Positions 52,108-61,811 of a stretch of 64,000 bases of DNA are shown piece by piece. Location of the stretch: the NCBI GenBank assembly GCA_030524175.1, contig JAUNHC010000017.1, forward strand, positions 51,720-115,719, read 5' to 3'. The first letter of the stretch is position 1, and every line of letters begins with the position of its first letter. The position numbers and the translations under genes are program-made. The notes under the pieces were generated by a model. The model had not been told where the DNA came from. It made no database searches and worked only from the letters and a program-made list of their open reading frames with translations. The DNA comes from Eubacteriales bacterium (lineage in GTDB: Bacteria > Bacillota > Clostridia > Lachnospirales > Lachnospiraceae).

Positions 52108-53340
52108 TTATTTCCGGTATACGAATGCAGGAAGCCCGTCTTCTCCTAAAGGTACGTCTACCTTGCCCTGGATCAGCGGACGTGCATAAGCAATGAATTC
52201 ATCTGTCACATCGGTTCCGTCTTCATTGATCCACTGGCGGGGAACTGTTTTTTCTGCATTGCAGATATCATTTACATCTTCAAGGCCGCACTCCATCTGG
52301 TAGCTGCCGTCTTTTGTTTCCTTACGGATAAAGGATACCATTTTACCTGTTTCCCCTTTCAGGGCAGCCTGAACACCGAAGCAGCCTGCAGCCGCGGCCT
52401 CCTGCTGATCAGTGGCGGAAAGCATAGAAGCGGAACAGCGCTGGCTTACGTTGAACTCTACGGAACGAGCCTTGACTCCAAGACGGCTGCGCACCAGATT
52501 CTCCAGATATTTTCCGCATCCGGCCAGCATCTTATGACCGAAAGAATCTGTACCCACGGAATTGTCATACTCGCAGATAAAAGTGCCCTTATCATCATGG
52601 ATACCTTCAGAAACACAGACTACAACATTACAGTTTTTCTCAAAACCAGCCTGGACTTTCTCAAGGAACGACTCAGTATCGAAGGATGTTTCCGGCAGAT
52701 AGATCATAAGCGGATTGTCTCCCGGATATTTACGGGCAAGAGCGCTGGCGGCAGTCAGCCAGCCTGCATGACGTCCCATGATTTCAATAATAGTTACGGA
52801 TTTCTTTTCATAGACATTGGCATCCAGTATGATCTCACGGACAGTAGAGGCTACATATTTAGCTGCGCTTCCAAAACCAGGTGTATGGTCTGTGTGAACA
52901 AGGTCATTGTCAATGGTTTTGGGTTCACCGATCACGCGGATATCACTTCCTGTTTTCTGTGCATAGCGGGACAGCTTGCTGACAGTGTCCATGGAATCAT
53001 TTCCGCCGATATAGAAAAACCAACCGATATTCAATTCAGCGAACTTCTCAAACAATCTGGGATAAACCGGGTCTTCCAGTGATTCGGGAAGCTTGTAGCG
53101 GCAGGAACCCAAATATGCTCCCGGGGTGATTTTTAGAAGATCAAGCTTTTCACCTGGAAGAGCTTCCTGGAAATCAAGGATGGTATCGTTCAAGAATCCT
53201 TCGATTCCATTGACCATACCGTAAACCTGTCCGATTTCTTCCGGATGGCGAAGCCCCTCAGACACCACACCGTAAAGACTGCTGTTAATGACTGCGGTGG
53301 GTCCGCCGGACTGGCCGACAATCATATTCTTTTTTGACAT
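52108..53340 (-). CDS. 6-phosphofructokinase, probably pyrophosphate-dependent
   Basis: A 410-residue phosphofructokinase that makes fructose-1,6-bisphosphate in glycolysis. N-terminal GQSGGPTAVINSSLYG, the phosphoryl-donor site GGNDSMDT with D115 where ATP enzymes have Gly, and K141 in PKTIDND point to a PPi-dependent enzyme. MGRHAGW is the fructose-6-phosphate site. The start at 53340 follows AGGAGGT by 8 nt and gives MSKKNMIVGQSGG; the ORF extends to 53400 only through the leader. The gene stands alone with its own promoter and terminator. Confidence 0.9.
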   Translation of the reverse strand: MSKKNMIVGQSGGPTAVINSSLYGVVSEGLRHPEEIGQVYGMVNGIEGFLNDTILDFQEALPGEKLDLLKITPGAYLGSCRYKLPESLEDPVYPRLFEKFAELNIGWFFYIGGNDSMDTVSKLSRYAQKTGSDIRVIGEPKTIDNDLVHTDHTPGFGSAAKYVASTVREIILDANVYEKKSVTIIEIMGRHAGWLTAASALARKYPGDNPLMIYLPETSFDTESFLEKVQAGFEKNCNVVVCVSEGIHDDKGTFICEYDNSVGTDSFGHKMLAGCGKYLENLVRSRLGVKARSVEFNVSQRCSASMLSATDQQEAAAAGCFGVQAALKGETGKMVSFIRKETKDGSYQMECGLEDVNDICNAEKTVPRQWINEDGTDVTDEFIAYARPLIQGKVDVPLGEDGLPAFVYRK

Positions 53341-53384
53341 AAGAAATACCTCCTGATAATATTTTACCTTCTCATAGAATCTGC

Positions 53385-53451
53385 TTGACCTAAAGGTCAA
53401 TCAGTAGCGCTTAACCACTCGTTTAACAACTCGTGGTTAAGCTTCATTATA
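53385..53451 (-). promoter_or_regulatory. Promoter and leader palindromes of the phosphofructokinase gene
   Basis: On the minus strand, -10 TATAAT (53451-53446) has no good -35. Its predicted start of transcription falls at the edge of a 10-bp palindrome GCTTAACCAC / GTGGTTAAGC (53409-53418 with 53433-53442), and a second hairpin TTGACC/GGTCAA (53385-53400) follows. The first could be an operator or a protective 5' stem. Confidence 0.6.
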
Positions 53452-53620
53452 ACACACTGTGGAGTCTGGGAGTGAAAAAAATGTGAGGGTTTAGAGGTTT
53501 TTAAATGATGGAATTTTTTATAGGGCAGGGATAAGATTTGGTAGCGTATTTTGGAGGAAAAGGTTATAATATAAATTAAAAACGGCATAATTCAGGGAAA
53601 ATGCCGGCAGGGGTGGGCAA

Positions 53621-55570
53621 GTGAGTTGGAATATTGCAGCAGAATCAATTTCTTTAGTTATGTTAGGTATTGTGTGGGTGTATGCCAGAAAGGGAAGTCA
53701 TCTTCCTTCGCTTAAAAATAAGATCTTCCAGGGGTGTCTGATGGTTACGTTCAGCGCTATGCTGACAAATATTTTATCTACGGTTATGATCTATGAATAT
53801 CAGAGGATTCCGTTGTGGATGACCTGGACAGTCACTATGGTCTATTTTATTCTCACACCGCTTATGGGGCTGGCGTATTTTCTTTATACAGCATCCGTGA
53901 TTTATACAGAGAGTGCAGATATAAGAAAGGTCATAGCTATTGGCAGTATTCCGGGCGCAGTTTATACGCTGCTGGTTCTGGTGAATCCCTTTAACAGGGT
54001 ATTATTTGATATTAACAGCCGTGAGGGCTATACAAGAGGCAGCTTGATTTCTGTCACATATATCATTTTTTATGCTTATTGTGTGGCAAGTATTGTTATT
54101 ACTGTATGGAACCATAAAAGGATCGACAAGAATATATATAAAATTCTTGCGGCTTTTCCAATCCTGGCTGTTTCTGTTATCATCGTGCAGCAGATGTACC
54201 CAAATGTCATTTTATCCGGTTCAGCCGCTACCTGTGCTTTGTTGATAATTTATTTGCATTTGCAGAATAAGCAGATATCTTTGGATTATCTCACAAATGT
54301 GCCAAATCGTCAGGAACTTTTGAATATGCTGAAATTAATGCTGAAAAGAGCCCCTCAGAAGGAGTTTGTACTTCTGGTGGTATCCTTGAGGGAGTTCCGG
54401 CAGATAAACAATACATGCGGGCAGCAGAAAGGGGACGAATTCCTGAAGCAGGTGTGTGCATTTTTATGTGAGGCCGGGCCTGAGGGAAATGTATACCGGT
54501 ACAGCGGAGATGAATTTGCACTTCTGTTTCCCAAAAAGGATGAGGCACAGATCATTAAATGTGTAAAGGCCATTGAAAGACGGATGGAAGAGCCTTGGCA
54601 GGTGGGGGATTATTGTTTTATTCTTTCTACAGTGATGGGTATTATTTATCATGACGGGACAGAACAAACTCTGGAGAAGACTGTCAATGCCGTTGAATAT
54701 GCGGTATTCCAGGCGAAATCGGGAAAATATGGGCAGGTATGCTATTGTGACAAGAAAATGCTGGAGAAGCTTGAACGCCGCAACAAGGTGATTGCAATCC
54801 TACATGAACAGGTTGCAGAGAAAAGCTTTGAGATGTACTATCAGCCTATTTACTGTCTGGAAACAGGTACATTTGATTACGCAGAATCCCTGATGCGGAT
54901 TCCTCATTCAGAAATCGGCCCCATATATCCGGATGAGTTTATCCCCATAGCAGAGGAAACAGGACTTATCATAGATATTACATATATCATATTGGATAAA
55001 GTGTGTAAGTTTATTAACCGTCTCACACAAAAAGGGATTAAAATAGGTGCAGTTCATGTGAATTTTTCAGCGCTTCAGTTTTCCCAGCTGAACCTTGAAG
55101 CTAAGGTGTTGGAAATTATAGAGAATAATCATACGCCTATGTCAGCTTTAAAAATAGAATTTACAGAAAGCACGTTGGCTGAAAGTACACAGGCTGTCAC
55201 TGAATTTGCTCTGGATATGCTGGATCATGGTATCAGAATAGGACTGGACGATTTTGGTACAGGTTATTCGAATATAGCTACAGTGATCAGTATACCTTTT
55301 GGCACAGTGAAATTGGATAAAAGTCTGGTATGGGGAGCGATGGACAATAAAAAATCAGCACTTGCAGTCAAAAATCTCACGAAAACCTTTAAGGAGCTGG
55401 GAATGCAGGTGGTTGCAGAAGGTGTGGAAACAGAAGAACAGAAAAAGCTGGTGGCTGATTTCGGGGTAGACCAGATTCAGGGTTACTATTATGCACGGCC
55501 GATGCCTGAAGCTGAAATGGAGGAATTTATGCTCAGAAACGGGCGGGGAGCGGCAGATCAGAAAGGATAA
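53621..55570 (+). CDS. 7TM-type GGDEF-EAL protein with intact SGDEF and altered EAL
   Basis: A 649-residue protein: about seven helices in residues 1-215, then a GGDEF domain with S295-G-D-E-F299, a variant still seen in active diguanylate cyclases. The EAL domain has E422-S-L in place of EAL but keeps the Asn in HVNFS, the Glu in EFTES, LDDFGTGYS, KLDKS, AEGVETEEQ and IQGYYYARP. It may thus be bifunctional or mainly a cyclase. It shares length and motif positions with the protein at 29298. GTG at 53621 follows a weak AGGGGTGGG. The AraC gene starts 2 nt after its stop. Confidence 0.88.
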   Translation: MSWNIAAESISLVMLGIVWVYARKGSHLPSLKNKIFQGCLMVTFSAMLTNILSTVMIYEYQRIPLWMTWTVTMVYFILTPLMGLAYFLYTASVIYTESADIRKVIAIGSIPGAVYTLLVLVNPFNRVLFDINSREGYTRGSLISVTYIIFYAYCVASIVITVWNHKRIDKNIYKILAAFPILAVSVIIVQQMYPNVILSGSAATCALLIIYLHLQNKQISLDYLTNVPNRQELLNMLKLMLKRAPQKEFVLLVVSLREFRQINNTCGQQKGDEFLKQVCAFLCEAGPEGNVYRYSGDEFALLFPKKDEAQIIKCVKAIERRMEEPWQVGDYCFILSTVMGIIYHDGTEQTLEKTVNAVEYAVFQAKSGKYGQVCYCDKKMLEKLERRNKVIAILHEQVAEKSFEMYYQPIYCLETGTFDYAESLMRIPHSEIGPIYPDEFIPIAEETGLIIDITYIILDKVCKFINRLTQKGIKIGAVHVNFSALQFSQLNLEAKVLEIIENNHTPMSALKIEFTESTLAESTQAVTEFALDMLDHGIRIGLDDFGTGYSNIATVISIPFGTVKLDKSLVWGAMDNKKSALAVKNLTKTFKELGMQVVAEGVETEEQKKLVADFGVDQIQGYYYARPMPEAEMEEFMLRNGRGAADQKG

Positions 55571-55572
55571 AG

Positions 55573-56466
55573 ATGGAATCAAAAGTAAAATATACGGATT
55601 CAGCCAGATACAAATGTCTGGAGTATTTAAAACAGCATTCCGTGGAGCTTTATCTTGTGTACTGCGGACAGGAAATCTGTGACTGCGGGCATTCTTATGG
55701 TCCGGCGGCCAGACAGGAATACCTGCTTCACTATGTGGTGAGCGGCAAAGGGGAATTTCAGGCTGGAGGAAGCACATACCAGCTGGAAAGCCACGATGCA
55801 TTTCTGATATTTCCTAATGAAAACACATATTATCAGGCTGACAGTAAGGAACCCTGGACTTATATCTGGATAGCATTCAATGGTTCCAAGGCCCTGGAAT
55901 GTCTTCATTATGCAGGATTTTCCACAGAAAAGCGTGTGAACCGTTTTTCCTGTGAAGCCACGTTGATCGAGTGTGTGAATGAACTGTTGGATGCTCATCA
56001 GCTTACATATGCTAACGACCTCTTAAGGCAGAGCGGTCTGATGAGATTTTTGGCGGCAGTCATCAATGAAGAACAGGCCCGTTCACAGAGTCCGGCGGTC
56101 AACGAGTATTCCCAGCAGGTGTATGTGGATCATGCCCTTGATTATATCACCCACAATTACCAGAAGAATATCAAGGTGAGTGATATTGCAGATTATATCG
56201 GAATTAACAGAAGCTACCTGACAAAAAGTTTTAAAAAAGTCCTGCAGATTTCCCCTCAGGAATATCTGCAGAACTTCAGAATGAACAAAGCCGCATATCT
56301 TTTAAAAGCAACGAACCTCCCCATCAACATGATCGCCGGAAAGGTAGGCTACGGTGATGCCTTGGTTTTCTCCAAGGTGTTTAAAAACAAATACAGTGTC
56401 AGTCCTAAAATTTACCGAGACAGTTCAGAAAAAGAAGTACTTTTTTCATCAAAAAAATATGATTAG
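55573..56466 (+). CDS. AraC-family transcriptional regulator
   Basis: A 297-residue regulator of the MsmR/RafR type. It has an N-terminal cupin domain (YLLHYVVSGKGEFQAGGSTYQLESHDAFLIFPNE) and C-terminal double HTH (VSDIADYIGINRSYLTKSFKKVL and INMIAGKVGYGDALVFSKVFKNKYSVSPKIYR). It converges with the alpha-galactoside operon 30 nt downstream and is the probable regulator of that operon. The 2-nt spacing from the GGDEF-EAL gene means the sugar regulator and the c-di-GMP enzyme are translated from one mRNA. Confidence 0.92.
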   Translation: MESKVKYTDSARYKCLEYLKQHSVELYLVYCGQEICDCGHSYGPAARQEYLLHYVVSGKGEFQAGGSTYQLESHDAFLIFPNENTYYQADSKEPWTYIWIAFNGSKALECLHYAGFSTEKRVNRFSCEATLIECVNELLDAHQLTYANDLLRQSGLMRFLAAVINEEQARSQSPAVNEYSQQVYVDHALDYITHNYQKNIKVSDIADYIGINRSYLTKSFKKVLQISPQEYLQNFRMNKAAYLLKATNLPINMIAGKVGYGDALVFSKVFKNKYSVSPKIYRDSSEKEVLFSSKKYD

Positions 56467-56496
56467 GCAAATTTCGCAGAGACAGCCGGTACGGTG

Positions 56497-58704
56497 TCAC
56501 AGAGCTGACAAATAGAAGACAAAAGAGGAAAAGTCCACATTGCTCTCACATACTCCTGTGTGGGGAATGGGAATTCCTGCATACATCAGTTCATCGCCAT
56601 AATATACTTCCGTGCTGCCGTTCATATGGTATTTTCTGTCAGGGTCCAGGCCTCTTAAGAACAGGCGGTCAAACCTGCAGTTTGGAGTTCCCAGAAGGTT
56701 ATAATAGGCTGCAATGGCTTCTGTACGGTCAGGGGAAACCATCATCCAGGCAGCAGCATTTTCCCGGAACGGGCTTTTCAGCCGGTAGAAGGTTCCGTGC
56801 TGCAGGAGCAGCCTGTGCTTTTTTACAAAGGTGATCTGCTCTTTGACAGCAGTTTTTTCCTCCTTATCCAGTGCAGTGATGTCAAGTTCATATCCAAAAG
56901 CTCCGAACATTGCCACATCCCCGCGGGTTTTAAGAGGGGTACAGCGTCCGGTCTGCTGGTTAGGCACCTGAGAGACGTGTGCACCCATGCTGGACACCGG
57001 ATATACAAGGGAAGTCCCGTATTGGATTTTAATCCGTTCCACAGCGTCAGTATCATCACTTGTCCAGGCCTGAGGAGCATAGTACAGGATGCCCGGGTCA
57101 AATCTGGCGCCTCCGCTTGCACAGGATTCAAACAATATGTCCGGAAATCTCAGGGTGAGTTTTTCATAAAGCCTGTATACTCCCAGGATATATTTATGGA
57201 AGGTTTTTCCTTGGGACAGGGCCGGAGTTCCTGTTGAATAGCACTCTGTAATGTAGCGGTTCATATCCCATTTAACATAAGAGATATGTGCCCCGGAGAG
57301 TACCTTTTCCATTAAGTCATAGATATAGTCCACGACTTCGTCACGGGTAAAGTCAAGGACGTACTGGTTTCTGCCCGGAGAAGGAGTACGCTCCGCAGGG
57401 CAAAGGATCCAGTCAGGATGTTCATCATATAATTTCGTTCCGGGGTTTACCATCTCGGGTTCGAACCAAAGACCAAATTGCAGGCCAAGGTCTGTGATTT
57501 TGGCCGACAATCCTTCAATACCCTCGGGCAGCTTGTCAAAGTTTGTTACAAACCAGTCGCCCAGCCCTTTCGTATCGTCTTCCCGGCCGCCGAACCAGCC
57601 GTCATCCAGCACGAATAATTCTATTCCAAGATCTTTTGCAGCCGTGGCGATGTCAAGAATCTTATTTTCCGTAAAATCCATTTCCGTTGCTTCCCAATTA
57701 TTGATAAGCACAGGCCGTTGTCTGTCTTTCCAGGTACTTTGCATCAGGTGCTCTTTAAAAAGACAGTGGAAAGTCTGGCTCATGGCATTGAGCCCATAAT
57801 CTGTATATACAAACACAGCCTCCGGAGTCACAAAAGTCTCGCCGGGTGTTAAAGCCCATTCAAAAGTATCAGGATGAATACCGATGGAAACCCTGCAATT
57901 CTGGTCTGTATCTACTTCCGCCTGTTCCAGATGGTTGCCGCTGTAGATAAAACAGAAGCCGTAAACTTCCCCAGTATCTTCAGTGGCGGCGGGCCTCTTC
58001 AGGGCAAAAAAGGGGTTGTACTCTGCACTGCTGGCACCGCGTATACTGCCGATGGAAGATATTCCGTGATCAAGCTTTCTGGTGCGCACATGCCGTTCCC
58101 GCGCCCAGGCGCCTGTGAGGTATACCATTTCATAATCTGAATCCGGCAAATCTATACTTGCGCTGAGAGCACGTTCCAGAACCAGGTTCTGTGTACCGCC
58201 GTTGATCAGCTGTACGTGCCTGGCTATGACGGGAAGCTTGTTGAATATGGTATAAGACAGTACAATAACTGCATTTGTCACAGCGTCTGTAAGACGGATT
58301 TCCAGGGTATCTGCATCTTCATCATTTTCGGCATATGTGGCAGGAAGCCCCTCCAGTTTCTTTTTTCCTCTGTATATTTTGTGGGAATCATAGGAAAAAG
58401 CAGTGATCCGGCTTCCGTTTTCCTGTCGGATAAGATAAGCGGGAGTGCGGAAATCGCCTCTGCCATAGTCCGGGTATTCCCTGCGTATATACTGAAGGGA
58501 ATACCCGGAATTGCCCGGAGATTCATACACGGTGAGAGGCCGGGAAGCCTGGGGCTGAAGATAGCCGAAGTCCTCCTTGTCGTGTATCCGTTTTCCATAA
58601 TAGAGATTCATAAGCCCGCCGTTTTTCTGTATTTTTATAATATAGCTGAGCTCACTGTTAAACAGATGCAGCTCTTGTGTATTCTGGTGATAAATAATAC
58701 CCAT
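56497..58704 (-). CDS. GH36 alpha-galactosidase
   Basis: A 735-residue enzyme releasing galactose from raffinose-family and melibiose-type sugars. The nucleophile is D480 (YVKWDMNR) and the acid/base D550 (TSDDTDAVERI), each two residues after its position in Geobacillus AgaA (478/548). Other GH36 features are WEATEMDFTE, FVLDDGWFGGRRDD-like FVLDDGWFGGREDD, and ESCASGGARFDPG. No signal peptide is visible, so it works in the cytoplasm on imported sugar. The start at 58704 follows AAGGAG; it is 10 nt after the permease gene. The gene is last in the operon. Confidence 0.95.
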   Translation of the reverse strand: MGIIYHQNTQELHLFNSELSYIIKIQKNGGLMNLYYGKRIHDKEDFGYLQPQASRPLTVYESPGNSGYSLQYIRREYPDYGRGDFRTPAYLIRQENGSRITAFSYDSHKIYRGKKKLEGLPATYAENDEDADTLEIRLTDAVTNAVIVLSYTIFNKLPVIARHVQLINGGTQNLVLERALSASIDLPDSDYEMVYLTGAWARERHVRTRKLDHGISSIGSIRGASSAEYNPFFALKRPAATEDTGEVYGFCFIYSGNHLEQAEVDTDQNCRVSIGIHPDTFEWALTPGETFVTPEAVFVYTDYGLNAMSQTFHCLFKEHLMQSTWKDRQRPVLINNWEATEMDFTENKILDIATAAKDLGIELFVLDDGWFGGREDDTKGLGDWFVTNFDKLPEGIEGLSAKITDLGLQFGLWFEPEMVNPGTKLYDEHPDWILCPAERTPSPGRNQYVLDFTRDEVVDYIYDLMEKVLSGAHISYVKWDMNRYITECYSTGTPALSQGKTFHKYILGVYRLYEKLTLRFPDILFESCASGGARFDPGILYYAPQAWTSDDTDAVERIKIQYGTSLVYPVSSMGAHVSQVPNQQTGRCTPLKTRGDVAMFGAFGYELDITALDKEEKTAVKEQITFVKKHRLLLQHGTFYRLKSPFRENAAAWMMVSPDRTEAIAAYYNLLGTPNCRFDRLFLRGLDPDRKYHMNGSTEVYYGDELMYAGIPIPHTGVCESNVDFSSFVFYLSAL

Positions 58705-58714
58705 AAGTTTCTCC

Positions 58715-59545
58715 TTATAATTTGCCGCCTGAGGTGGCAATACCTTCGATGAATTGGCGCTGGAACAGGATGTACAGTATCAGCATCGGCGTGATCGCCA
58801 GAACGGATGCCGCCATGAGCTGAGGATAATCCACAGAGTACGCGCTGGATATTTTGGCCAGAGCGGAGGAGAGTGTTGCTGCATCTGTTTTTGTGTTCAC
58901 TATCATGGGCCACATTAAGTCTTTGAAGGAAAACAGGGCCGTAAAGATTGATAAAGCCACAAGACCGGATTTTGTCAGGGGCAGCATGATCTTGAAAAAG
59001 GTCTGGCCGATGTTGCAGCCGTCCAGAGTGGCTGATTCCTCCAGTTCCTTGGGAAGTCCCATAAAAAACTGTCTGAGCAGGAAGGTTCCGAAGGCACTCA
59101 CAAGTCCCGGGAACAGAAGTGCAAATACAGTGTTGCGCATCCCAAGCTTATCTATCATAAGGTATTGAGGAATAATAAATATCTGTACAGGTACCATCAT
59201 CTGAAATAAGACCAGCCCAAAACCCAGCTTCTTTCCCGGAAAGTCAAGTCTGGCGAAGGCATAGCCTGCCATGGCACTGAACAGCACTGCACAGAAGACT
59301 CTCAAAGCCATCATGGCAAAGGTATTCAGGTACAGCCGGGGGAAATTATTCTGTTTGATCACGGTTATGAAGTTTTCCCATTGGAGGGAAGAGGGCAGAA
59401 AATGGAATGGGTTCATAGCGGTTGATTCAGTGACAGTCTTAAGTGAGGTAAGGACCATCCACAGAAGGGGCATGATCATGATCACTGCGCCCAGTATCAA
59501 AAAAAATTGTATGATAATAACTGTAATCCGCTGTTTTTTCTTCAT
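58715..59545 (-). CDS. Carbohydrate ABC transporter permease, MalG type
   Basis: A 276-residue inner permease subunit with six helices and the EAA-type ATPase contact loop (ELEESATLDGCNIGQTFFKIMLPLTKSGL). The N-terminus (ITVIIIQFFLILGAVIMIMPLLWMVLTSLK) is typical of MalG/MsmG proteins. It pairs with the MalF-type subunit encoded 13 nt upstream. Confidence 0.93.
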   Translation of the reverse strand: MKKKQRITVIIIQFFLILGAVIMIMPLLWMVLTSLKTVTESTAMNPFHFLPSSLQWENFITVIKQNNFPRLYLNTFAMMALRVFCAVLFSAMAGYAFARLDFPGKKLGFGLVLFQMMVPVQIFIIPQYLMIDKLGMRNTVFALLFPGLVSAFGTFLLRQFFMGLPKELEESATLDGCNIGQTFFKIMLPLTKSGLVALSIFTALFSFKDLMWPMIVNTKTDAATLSSALAKISSAYSVDYPQLMAASVLAITPMLILYILFQRQFIEGIATSGGKL

Positions 59546-59558
59546 TTCGGAATCCCCC

Positions 59559-60476
59559 TTACATGTAATTGACCCATTTATCCTGGAGCTTATTCTGTAT
59601 GACTGTGATGATCATAATGATTGCCAGAAGCAGCATGACGATGGCCGATCCGTATCCCTTGTTGGAGTATTTGAAGGAATTATTGTAGAATAAATAAACA
59701 AGAGATACTGTGGAATCATATGACGGGCTTGTGACATCGATCATCATATAAATCACATCAAATACCTGCATTGCTGTGATGATACTCGTGACCAGAACAA
59801 AGAACAGGGTGGGAGAAACCAGCGGCAGTGTGATACTGAAAAACTGTTTCAGCGGGCTGGCACCGTCTATGTTTGATGCTTCATAATAATCCCGGGGAAT
59901 CTCCTGGAGTCCTGCAAGCAGCAGTACCATACTGTATCCAAAAGAACTCCACACTCCTATAATGATGATGGAGATCATGGCGATGTTAGGATCATCAATC
60001 CAGTTAATCCTGCCAATACCGATTTTCTGCAGCAAGTGGTTGATGAGTCCGTATTGATTGTTGTACAGCCACTTCCATACCATAGTTACAGCAGCCGGAG
60101 CTGCGATCATCGGAATAAAATATATTGTTCTGTAAATACTTTTTCCCCGTACCCTTCCGTTGAGAAGTACGGCTGCAAGGAGAGCCAGTGCTATTGTGAC
60201 CGGAACTACGCCCAGGGTATAGACCAGGGTATTGCGTACAGCGTACCATACCTGCTGGTCGCCGAACATGGTTTTATAGTTTTCTAATCCCACAAAGATA
60301 TTTCCCTTTCCAAAAGCACCGCTTTTAAAAAAACTAAGGTATAATGTCTGGAAAATGGGAATGATATTAAGGACCAGCAAACCGATCATAGTGGGAGCTA
60401 TCATAAACCATGCCCACCGGTATTGATTCCATTGCCGTTTGGTAATATGTGTCTTGTTTTTCCGGATATTTGCCAT
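59559..60476 (-). CDS. Carbohydrate ABC transporter permease, MalF type
   Basis: A 305-residue permease of the CUT1 family with six helices. The N-terminal WAWFMIAPTMIGLLVLNIIPIFQTLYLSFF and the EAA loop (IPRDYYEASNIDGASPLKQFFSITLPLVSPT) are characteristic. It lies between the binding protein and the MalG-type subunit. No ATPase is encoded in the operon, so a shared MsmK-like ATPase elsewhere must serve it. Confidence 0.93.
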   Translation of the reverse strand: MANIRKNKTHITKRQWNQYRWAWFMIAPTMIGLLVLNIIPIFQTLYLSFFKSGAFGKGNIFVGLENYKTMFGDQQVWYAVRNTLVYTLGVVPVTIALALLAAVLLNGRVRGKSIYRTIYFIPMIAAPAAVTMVWKWLYNNQYGLINHLLQKIGIGRINWIDDPNIAMISIIIIGVWSSFGYSMVLLLAGLQEIPRDYYEASNIDGASPLKQFFSITLPLVSPTLFFVLVTSIITAMQVFDVIYMMIDVTSPSYDSTVSLVYLFYNNSFKYSNKGYGSAIVMLLLAIIMIITVIQNKLQDKWVNYM

Positions 60477-60551
60477 TGATCATCGTCTCCTGTGAAAAAT
60501 TGCGGCAGGTTCGCTGCCGCAATTTGAAGTGCATATCTGCAATTTAATTAC

Positions 60552-61811
60552 TTACTGTTCAGCTGCGATTGCCTCATCCATCATAGCGGCTGTCTTTTCG
60601 CAGGCTTCTTTTAAGTCCTCTTTGCCGCCGTAAGCGCCTTTGAGCATTTCGTATGCTTTGTCTTCCCATACACTGGTCTGATGGGTGTAAGGTCTGATCT
60701 GTGCATAATCTACCATGTCAATGTAACATTTTACATTAAATTCCGGATAAGCTGCGGTCCAGGAATCTGCTGTGCCTTCATAGGCAGAAATGGCGATCCC
60801 AAGCTCAGCCTGCTTTTTCTGTCCTGCTTCGCTGCTTAAGTATTCCACCCATTTCCAGGCTTCGTCCGGATGCTCTGTAGTAGCTGCAATGGCATTGCCA
60901 AGCCCGTTGAATATGCTGGATTTGCCGCCATCGTTTGAGGTGGGGAGTACAGCACAGTCAAAATTTTCTTTCATGAAGTCATTTGCCGCAAAGCCGGAAA
61001 GATTCCATGAGCCGAAAAGTCCCATTGCACACTGTCCGTTCTGGATTGCTTCTGCTCTTGCTTTGTCATCATAGATTTCAGGGGAAAGACCTTCTGCCAC
61101 ATAGCTGAAGTATTCTTCAATTCCGCCGATGGTAGCTTCTTGTGCATAACCGGATTTATTATCAGGAGTTACGATTTCACCGCCGTTCTGATATACAAAA
61201 TTATAATATCCCTCCTGGTTGTGAAGTCCGGCACACATTCCGTACTGGCTGCCGTCATCCTTAGTCAGCTTTTTAGCAGCTTCCTTCAGGGTATCCCAGG
61301 TCCATGTCTCGTCAGGATAATCCATCCCGGCTTCATCAAACAAGGTTTTATTGTACCAGAGAGCAATGGTGTCATAATCCTTGGGAACAGCATACTGTTT
61401 ATCATTCAGAGAATATATCTGGCAGAGGCCCTCCGGGAATTTAGAGAGATCCACATCTGAGGAATCTTCAATATATGAAGTGAGATCCAGAAGCTGGTCA
61501 TTGGAGGCATAATAGTAAATATTGTTGGAATGCATCCAGAAGGTATCAGGAAGTGATCCGCCTGTTGCAGCAGCCTCCAGGCCAGTCCAGTAGTCATCCC
61601 AGCCGCTTACCTGAATATCGATTTTAATCCCGGGATTTTCTGCTTCAAAGTCATCCGCCACTTTTCTCAGCAAATCTGCCTGATTGGAATCCCAGCAGGC
61701 ATAAGATATGGTGACATCCTTACCCTCAGCAAGAACTGACATACTGCCGCCTGCTGTCATAGCTGCAACCATCGCTGTACATAATGCTGCACTAACTAAC
61801 TTTTTCTTCAT
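60552..61811 (-). CDS. Alpha-galactoside-type ABC transporter substrate-binding protein
   Basis: A 419-residue family-1 binding protein (VTISYACWDSNQADLLRKVADDFEAENPGIKIDIQVSGWDDYW, then GSLPDTFWMHSNNIYYYASN). The signal peptide ends at SVLA/EG. Where relatives have LTGC the sequence reads TAGG, and the only Cys (residue 11) is not in a lipobox, so it is apparently not lipidated. It is first in the alpha-galactoside operon. With the GH36 enzyme it suggests uptake of raffinose-type sugars. AAGGAGAT precedes the ATG. Confidence 0.9.
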   Translation of the reverse strand: MKKKLVSAALCTAMVAAMTAGGSMSVLAEGKDVTISYACWDSNQADLLRKVADDFEAENPGIKIDIQVSGWDDYWTGLEAAATGGSLPDTFWMHSNNIYYYASNDQLLDLTSYIEDSSDVDLSKFPEGLCQIYSLNDKQYAVPKDYDTIALWYNKTLFDEAGMDYPDETWTWDTLKEAAKKLTKDDGSQYGMCAGLHNQEGYYNFVYQNGGEIVTPDNKSGYAQEATIGGIEEYFSYVAEGLSPEIYDDKARAEAIQNGQCAMGLFGSWNLSGFAANDFMKENFDCAVLPTSNDGGKSSIFNGLGNAIAATTEHPDEAWKWVEYLSSEAGQKKQAELGIAISAYEGTADSWTAAYPEFNVKCYIDMVDYAQIRPYTHQTSVWEDKAYEMLKGAYGGKEDLKEACEKTAAMMDEAIAAEQ

